Shown: one piece after another, positions 21,407-24,657 of the stretch
How positions within the stretch are numbered: the first letter of the stretch is position 1
Layout of the letters: each line of letters starts with the position of its first letter
Origin: CAZWSE01 sp964636575
GTDB taxonomy: Bacteria > Pseudomonadota > Alphaproteobacteria > Rhodobacterales > Rhodobacteraceae
Assembly (NCBI GenBank): GCA_964636575.1
Contig: CAZWSE010000054.1
Coordinates: 1-24,657, forward strand
Direction of reading: 5' to 3'
Length of the DNA stretch: 24,657 nt
Translations under genes and position numbers: made by a program
The notes under the pieces: model-generated
The model's input: only the letters and a program-made list of their open reading frames with translations
Database searches by the model: none
Told to the model about the DNA's origin: nothing

Positions 21407-22249
21407 TTAATCAATGTACTGATCCGACCTTTGCCCATGCTTTTGCATGTGAATAGGAAGAACCCGTCCATATAGCTGCTTGGTGCGTTCAGGGCTTCCG
21501 ACCATTCCGGGCTCTTCCACATAAGAAAAGATTGCCACATAGCGCGGACGGTCACCTTTCAGCGGCGCTACTCGGTGGAGTGAATAGCGCCCGCGGAACA
21601 GTTGCAGATCGCCCGGTTCGAGTTCCAGCACTGTCACCCTGTCCGACGTGCCATTCAGCACCCGTTTTACCTCATCAAAGTTCTCGTCGCCTTCGCGTAT
21701 CCCTGCGGCATATTCAAACGCACCGCCAGCTTCGGCATTCTGGATCGCGAGCGTTACCGTGAAATTGTTCGTATCAAAATGCCAAGGAAACCCGTTGCCT
21801 TCGGAGGCCGCATTGACGATCACATCTGCCAAAGGGTCGGCGTAGCGGTAGAACTTTTCCTCTTGAAGGCAGTCTTGAATGAAACGGTCGAAGCCTTCGA
21901 AATCATGGACGCTGCGCAAAGCGCCTTGTTTGGCAAAGTTGTCCGCAGGGATAAACGCATTTGAGCGGTCAAAGAACTGCCTGCGTGGGTCATCTTTGGG
22001 CAATGTCGGATCATCTTGCGTGAAATAGGCGTTGGTGCGGCTGAAGGATTTATGGCCTTTGTCGGCAACGCTATCGGCTTCTGCGGTCAATGCAGCGATG
22101 CCTTGTGCTGACAAAAACCCTTTCAAAACGGCGCATCCATCTTTTTCCAGATCGTGCCTGATATTGTCCAGAATTGCGTTTCGTGCGGCCCCGTCGCGGT
22201 GGATGGGGTAACGTTCCAGATCAATTAGGTCTGCTGCGCGAAATTGCAT
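21407..22249 (-). CDS. Fe(II)/2-oxoglutarate-dependent oxygenase, BesD/HalD-like family
   Basis: 280 residues, ATG with AGAGGGGA upstream. The jelly-roll core shows the facial triad His157-x-Asp159 in 'FPWHFDTNNFTVTLAIQ', His225 in 'GRYSLHRVAPL', and Arg236 in 'RPRYVAIFSY', expected to bind 2-oxoglutarate. The surrounding blocks ('YRYADPLADVIVN', 'EAGGAFEYAAGIR', 'PGDLQLFRGRYSLHRV', 'YVEEPGM') resemble the family that includes the amino-acid halogenases BesD and HalD. In those halogenases the Asp of HxD is a Gly, which leaves room for chloride. Here the Asp is kept, so hydroxylation or another oxygenation, perhaps of an amino acid, is more likely than halogenation. It stands alone, convergent with the hydrolase gene. 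An inverted repeat overlaps its Shine-Dalgarno. Family assignment is from memory of motifs. Confidence 0.82.
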   Translation of the reverse strand: MQFRAADLIDLERYPIHRDGAARNAILDNIRHDLEKDGCAVLKGFLSAQGIAALTAEADSVADKGHKSFSRTNAYFTQDDPTLPKDDPRRQFFDRSNAFIPADNFAKQGALRSVHDFEGFDRFIQDCLQEEKFYRYADPLADVIVNAASEGNGFPWHFDTNNFTVTLAIQNAEAGGAFEYAAGIREGDENFDEVKRVLNGTSDRVTVLELEPGDLQLFRGRYSLHRVAPLKGDRPRYVAIFSYVEEPGMVGSPERTKQLYGRVLPIHMQKHGQRSDQYID

Positions 22250-22259
22250 AATCTTTCCC

Positions 22260-22281
22260 CTCTTCGTACGTATTTGAAGAG
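22260..22281 (-). promoter_or_regulatory. Inverted repeat abutting the oxygenase Shine-Dalgarno
   Basis: CTCTTC (22260-22265) and GAAGAG (22276-22281) are perfect 6-bp arms around 10 bases that include GTACGTA. On the minus-strand transcript the right arm GAAGAG runs directly into GGGG, the Shine-Dalgarno of the oxygenase gene. It could be an operator or a translation-controlling hairpin. Confidence 0.4.
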
Positions 22282-22386
22282 ATTAAGCCTGAAAGTGCTG
22301 GCTTGTTAGCGACACGCAAACGGCGAAATTTTTATACAAATTGGCCGAGTATGATCCACAGAATTGCGGGTCAGGAGGGGTGACAT

Positions 22387-22413
22387 ATGCAGTCACTCAT
22401 GGAAACAATCTAG
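22387..22413 (+). CDS. Mini-ORF of 8 codons behind a strong Shine-Dalgarno (possible leader peptide)
   Basis: ATG at 22387 to TAG at 22411-22413, encoding MQSLMETI. AGGAGGGG (22373-22380) ends 6 bases before the ATG, a stronger Shine-Dalgarno than most genes in this window have. The 3' end of the ORF overlaps the first arm of a hairpin (22401-22436). It may be a leader peptide for the VPLPA-CTERM gene 143 bp downstream. No family evidence is possible at this length. Confidence 0.25.
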   Translation: MQSLMETI

Positions 22414-22436
22414 ATCAAATAGGCCACACTGTTTCC
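22401..22436 (+). repeat. Inverted repeat GGAAACA/TGTTTCC
   Basis: GGAAACA (22401-22407) and TGTTTCC (22430-22436), perfect 7-bp arms with a 22-base spacer, starting inside the mini-ORF. It could be an RNA hairpin or a protein-binding site. Confidence 0.4.
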
Positions 22437-22480
22437 AAAATAGAGATAATAAAGAAGGTATCTTGGTCGATAAGGCGTTC

Positions 22481-22498
22481 TGCGGTAGTGTGACCGCA
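22481..22498 (+). repeat. Inverted repeat TGCGGT/ACCGCA
   Basis: TGCGGT (22481-22486) and ACCGCA (22493-22498), perfect 6-bp arms with a 6-base spacer, 58 bp before the VPLPA-CTERM start. An A/T-rich stretch with TTTTTT at 22525-22530 follows, but 26 bases away, so it is not a normal terminator. Confidence 0.4.
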
Positions 22499-22555
22499 CG
22501 AAAACTAATTTTGTACTAAAGCTATTTTTTATTCCTAAAACGATTTGAGGACCTA

Positions 22556-23209
22556 ATGAAAAATCTATTTATGTCCGCAGCCTTGGCTGTGGCACTTGCA
22601 GCGCCTGCCTCTGCAGCGACACTTGTAAGCTACGTATCTACCAACACACCCGGATCTTTGGCGCCGACCTTTGAAGCGGCGGGCGTGACCGGTCTTGATC
22701 TGTCTCGTGGGAGCGGCATCGTGCAAAACGTCGCCGGCCTGACCTACAACTCAAAAGGCTGGACAGAAGCAGACCTGACCGCAGCGCTCGGAGACAACGA
22801 TTATCTCGAGTTCGGATTCTCGTCTGCCAACACCTACGACATGACGTCGCTGGATATTCGCTATGACCGATCTGGCACTGGCCCAATGCAGATCGAGCTT
22901 TTTGCGAGCACCGATGGTGCGCTCTATAGTTCCATCTTCAGCGACCCTTCTGTTGGCGTGAATGGCGAGGTCAACACAATTGACCTGTCGTCCTTTGCCG
23001 GCGTCATGGGTCTTACGTTCCACCTGTTTGGCTGGGGTGCGGGCAATTCCGGCACCTTTGATATCGAGAACGCGGCTTCCTTTGGCGGCAACGGTATTCG
23101 GATCAACGGCACCCAAGTTGCAGCCGTTCCACTGCCCGCTGGCCTGCCATTACTGGCAGTCGCATTGGGCATGATCGGGCTTGTGCGCCGCACGCGGGAC
23201 GCTGCCTGA
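22556..23209 (+). CDS. VPLPA-CTERM surface protein
   Basis: 217 residues with a signal peptide (MKNLFMSAALAVALAAPASA, cleavage near residue 20) and the three-part C-terminal sorting signal typical of VPLPA-CTERM proteins: VPLPA (191-195), a hydrophobic helix (about 196-210) and a basic tail RRTR. This variant of PEP-CTERM sorting is common in Rhodobacteraceae and is thought to be processed by an exosortase-type enzyme, giving secretion or surface display. The mature middle is a beta-rich, Gly/Ser/Asp/Asn-rich domain with no cysteine and no catalytic motif that I recognise ('LEFGFSSANTYDMTSLDIRYDRSGTGPMQIELFASTDG'), so a structural or matrix role is likely. No exosortase gene is in this window. 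A good terminator follows. Confidence 0.9.
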   Translation: MKNLFMSAALAVALAAPASAATLVSYVSTNTPGSLAPTFEAAGVTGLDLSRGSGIVQNVAGLTYNSKGWTEADLTAALGDNDYLEFGFSSANTYDMTSLDIRYDRSGTGPMQIELFASTDGALYSSIFSDPSVGVNGEVNTIDLSSFAGVMGLTFHLFGWGAGNSGTFDIENAASFGGNGIRINGTQVAAVPLPAGLPLLAVALGMIGLVRRTRDAA

Positions 23210-23235
23210 GCAAGCCGAAGAATTTGAACGAAGGG

Positions 23236-23265
23236 GGCCGTGCGGGAAACTGCGCGGCCTTTTTT
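23236..23265 (+). terminator. Intrinsic terminator of the VPLPA-CTERM gene
   Basis: GGCCGTGCG (23236-23244), loop GGAAAC, TGCGCGGCC (23251-23259): nine pairs including two G-T pairs, followed by TTTTTT (23260-23265). The last T's are also part of the stop codon of the convergent FAD oxidoreductase gene. Confidence 0.85.
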
Positions 23266-24595
23266 AGAACCCGCTTTCCAACCGAACCACGCTGCCATCG
23301 GTGAACCGAGACAGCCTGTAGGCATGCGGATCGACTACGGGCGTTGCCCCTGTGACAAGATCGGCCATCAACCGCCCTGCCCCCGGTCCGATTCCGAAGC
23401 CGTGCCCTGAAAACCCTGTCGCGATGTGAAGCCCTTCGACCTCGTCCACCGCTGAAATCACGGGCAAGGCATCGGGGGTCACATCAATCATACCAGCCCA
23501 ACTTTGAACCACCCGTGCTTTGCGAAAGATCGGAAAGGCGCGTAGGGTCTCGGCCCAGCTGAGCTTAAGCGACGCATAGTTGGGTGTCGGGTCAAGGATG
23601 CGAGTTTTCTCGAAGGGCGTGATCTCGTCCGGGGTCCACGTCCGCGCTTGGCGTGCTTCTTGCACGGTTCGCTTTGAGAACCGGAACCGCAATGATCGCC
23701 ATTCGGATCGGAACGCAGGTAGGAAGGCTTTGGCCAGTCGAACGCTGTCAGGCACCAGATCGACGCTGTTTTGCCCGCCTTGTGCGACCGTATACCCGCC
23801 GTCATGTCGACGCCGGATTGCGAAGTGTTCGTCCCAAACACCGCCCTGGGGGCCACCTTCGAGTGGCGTCGTCCGCATGACCGAGTTCAGCACCTTAAGC
23901 TGCGGCAGCTCGACCCCTGCATTGCCTGCGAACAGCCGCGACCAAGCCCCACCGGCCAGAACAACCCTGTCGCAGGCCACGCGGCCTTTTTCGGTGATGA
24001 CACCGGCCAGTTTGCCGCCCTGCATGTCCAGGGATCGCACAGCGCAGCCTGTAAACACGCGGGCACCAGCGTCCCGCGCGGCTTCTGCGATTGCAGGGGC
24101 CGCCAGTGTTGGCTCGGCCCGTCCGTCTTTGGGTGTGAATATGCCGCCCATTGCCTTGCCCTGATACCCCGGCGCGTGTTCTGCCATCGCATCACGGCGC
24201 AGCAATTGCACTGGCATCTGGAACGGCGCGAGATGATCCGCCCATCTGGTATAGTTGTCGAAGACCTTGTCATTCTGGGCTGTGAACATGAGCCCCGTTT
24301 GCTTGTACCCTGTCGTCCGGCCAATCCGCGCATCGAGCCCTTCCCAGATCTTAATCGCCTCGGCCATGAGCGGGATTTCACGCGGGTCGCGTTGGGACAT
24401 ACGCACCCAGCCCCAGTTGCGACTGGATTGTTCGCCCCCGATTTCACCTTTCTCAAACAGAGCAACAGACACACCCCGTTCGGCCAGTTCCAGCGCAGTC
24501 GAAACCCCAATGATCCCGCCGCCAATGACCGCTACATCAACGCGGGTTGGCAGCGTTTGGTCGGAATGGAACGGAGTGACGGGCGGACGGGGCAT
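23264..24595 (-). CDS. FAD-dependent oxidoreductase, DadA/glycine-oxidase type (DAO family)
   Basis: 443 residues, ATG at 24595 with GGGGGA about 7 bases upstream. The N-terminal Rossmann dinucleotide-binding motif is 'VAVIGGGIIGVSTALELAERGVSVALFEKG' with GGGIIG at 25-30. 'GEQSSRNWGWVR' is the usual FAD-contact loop of DAO-family enzymes, and the C-terminal 'GLHIATGFSGHGFGIGPGAGRLMADLV' is the second FAD-binding block. The family oxidises secondary or D-amino acids (for example glycine, sarcosine, D-amino acids) to imines. No signal peptide is present; membrane association is possible as in DadA. It begins 3 bp after the stop of the upstream partial gene, so the two are probably cotranscribed. 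Substrate cannot be inferred. Confidence 0.92.
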   Translation of the reverse strand: MPRPPVTPFHSDQTLPTRVDVAVIGGGIIGVSTALELAERGVSVALFEKGEIGGEQSSRNWGWVRMSQRDPREIPLMAEAIKIWEGLDARIGRTTGYKQTGLMFTAQNDKVFDNYTRWADHLAPFQMPVQLLRRDAMAEHAPGYQGKAMGGIFTPKDGRAEPTLAAPAIAEAARDAGARVFTGCAVRSLDMQGGKLAGVITEKGRVACDRVVLAGGAWSRLFAGNAGVELPQLKVLNSVMRTTPLEGGPQGGVWDEHFAIRRRHDGGYTVAQGGQNSVDLVPDSVRLAKAFLPAFRSEWRSLRFRFSKRTVQEARQARTWTPDEITPFEKTRILDPTPNYASLKLSWAETLRAFPIFRKARVVQSWAGMIDVTPDALPVISAVDEVEGLHIATGFSGHGFGIGPGAGRLMADLVTGATPVVDPHAYRLSRFTDGSVVRLESGF

Positions 24596-24598
24596 GTT

Positions 24599-24657
24599 TT
24601 ATCCCCCACTATCCCGCCAGCGGTTCACAATAGGATAGCGCCGATCCAGCCAAAACG
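24599..24657 (-). CDS. C-terminal end of an unidentified protein (truncated by window edge)
   Basis: On the minus strand a frame entering from the right edge encodes FWLDRRYPIVNRWRDSGG and stops at TAA (24601-24599), 3 bp before the FAD oxidoreductase ATG. The Shine-Dalgarno of the oxidoreductase lies inside its last codons. Other frames stop earlier. Eighteen residues are too few to name a family. Confidence 0.45.
   Translation of the reverse strand, partial: FWLDRRYPIVNRWRDSGG

Larger units (their letters stand above)
22250..22555. promoter_or_regulatory. AT-rich divergent intergenic region with hairpins
   Basis: 306 bp between the divergent oxygenase and VPLPA-CTERM genes, clearly richer in A+T than the rest of the window. 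It contains an inverted repeat CTCTTC/GAAGAG (22260-22281) abutting the oxygenase Shine-Dalgarno, a mini-ORF behind a strong Shine-Dalgarno (22387), and two further hairpins (22401-22436 and 22481-22498). The VPLPA-CTERM gene has GAGG at 22547-22550. Both promoters should lie here; a TTGTAC at 22511 with CCTAAA 17 bases later is only a weak candidate. Confidence 0.5.

Noticed and set aside
1..24657. CRISPR arrays, tRNA/rRNA genes, insertion sequences, prophage or toxin-antitoxin modules
   Set aside because: I looked for regular repeats, cloverleaf-like sequences with CCA ends, terminal inverted repeats and transposase motifs on both strands and saw none that held up; only the false-gap duplication repeats over more than about 20 bp.

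Overview
The window looks like chromosomal DNA from a marine, roseobacter-type member of the Rhodobacteraceae (Alphaproteobacteria). The evidence is indirect but consistent. There is a VPLPA-CTERM surface protein, a DUF4329-type secreted protein, paired roseobacter-style Glyco_tranf_2_4 glycosyltransferases, a GluRS with an ALSKR motif, and a perfect TTGAT-N4-ATCAA Fnr/Nnr-type box. Coding density is high, with many 1-4 base stop/start overlaps. I see no tRNA, rRNA, CRISPR array, transposase, integrase or phage gene.

Region 1 (1-8039) is a glycan/cell-surface locus made of two convergent blocks. The plus-strand block holds the tail of an unknown gene, a degenerate sulfotransferase-like protein, a GT-A-like unknown and an FkbM methyltransferase. 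The minus-strand block, read from 8039 down to 3107, holds four glycosyltransferase-like genes in a probable operon. One of them is a 747-residue protein whose N-terminal half looks like a decayed copy of its own catalytic domain. A 100-N gap at 2880-2979 is flanked by an exact 55-bp duplication. This is almost certainly an unmerged contig overlap, and it makes the FkbM gene look frameshifted.

Region 2 (8040-11297) holds small envelope and stress genes: a Tat-type L,D-transpeptidase overlapping a small membrane protein, an 87-residue tail-anchored-looking protein, a secreted DUF4329 protein with a JAMM-like HxH...SxxD motif, a CspA-family cold-shock protein with a terminator, and a 136-residue orphan.

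Region 3 (11298-16405) holds a classic GT2 glycosyltransferase, then a divergent pair: a TesA-like SGNH esterase against a YbbA/YbbP-type ABC transporter. This is the same neighbourhood as tesA-ybbA-ybbP in E. coli.

Region 4 (16407-20241) holds an NsrR-like Rrf2 regulator with three Fe-S cysteines, divergent from a gamma-glutamylcyclotransferase-fold protein, with the Fnr-type box between them. A MATE exporter and a glutamyl-tRNA synthetase follow.

Region 5 (20417-24657) holds a Tat-exported metallo-beta-lactamase-fold hydrolase, an Fe(II)/2-oxoglutarate oxygenase resembling the BesD/HalD family but keeping the carboxylate of the facial triad, an AT-rich 306-bp intergenic region with hairpins and a mini-ORF behind a strong Shine-Dalgarno, the VPLPA-CTERM protein, and a DadA-like FAD oxidoreductase coupled to the tail of another gene.

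I did not find a clearly new multi-gene system. The best leads are the duplicated/decayed glycosyltransferase, the BesD-like oxygenase, the Fnr-box/nsrR junction, and the structured leader before the VPLPA-CTERM gene. The window also needs one correction, the false gap.
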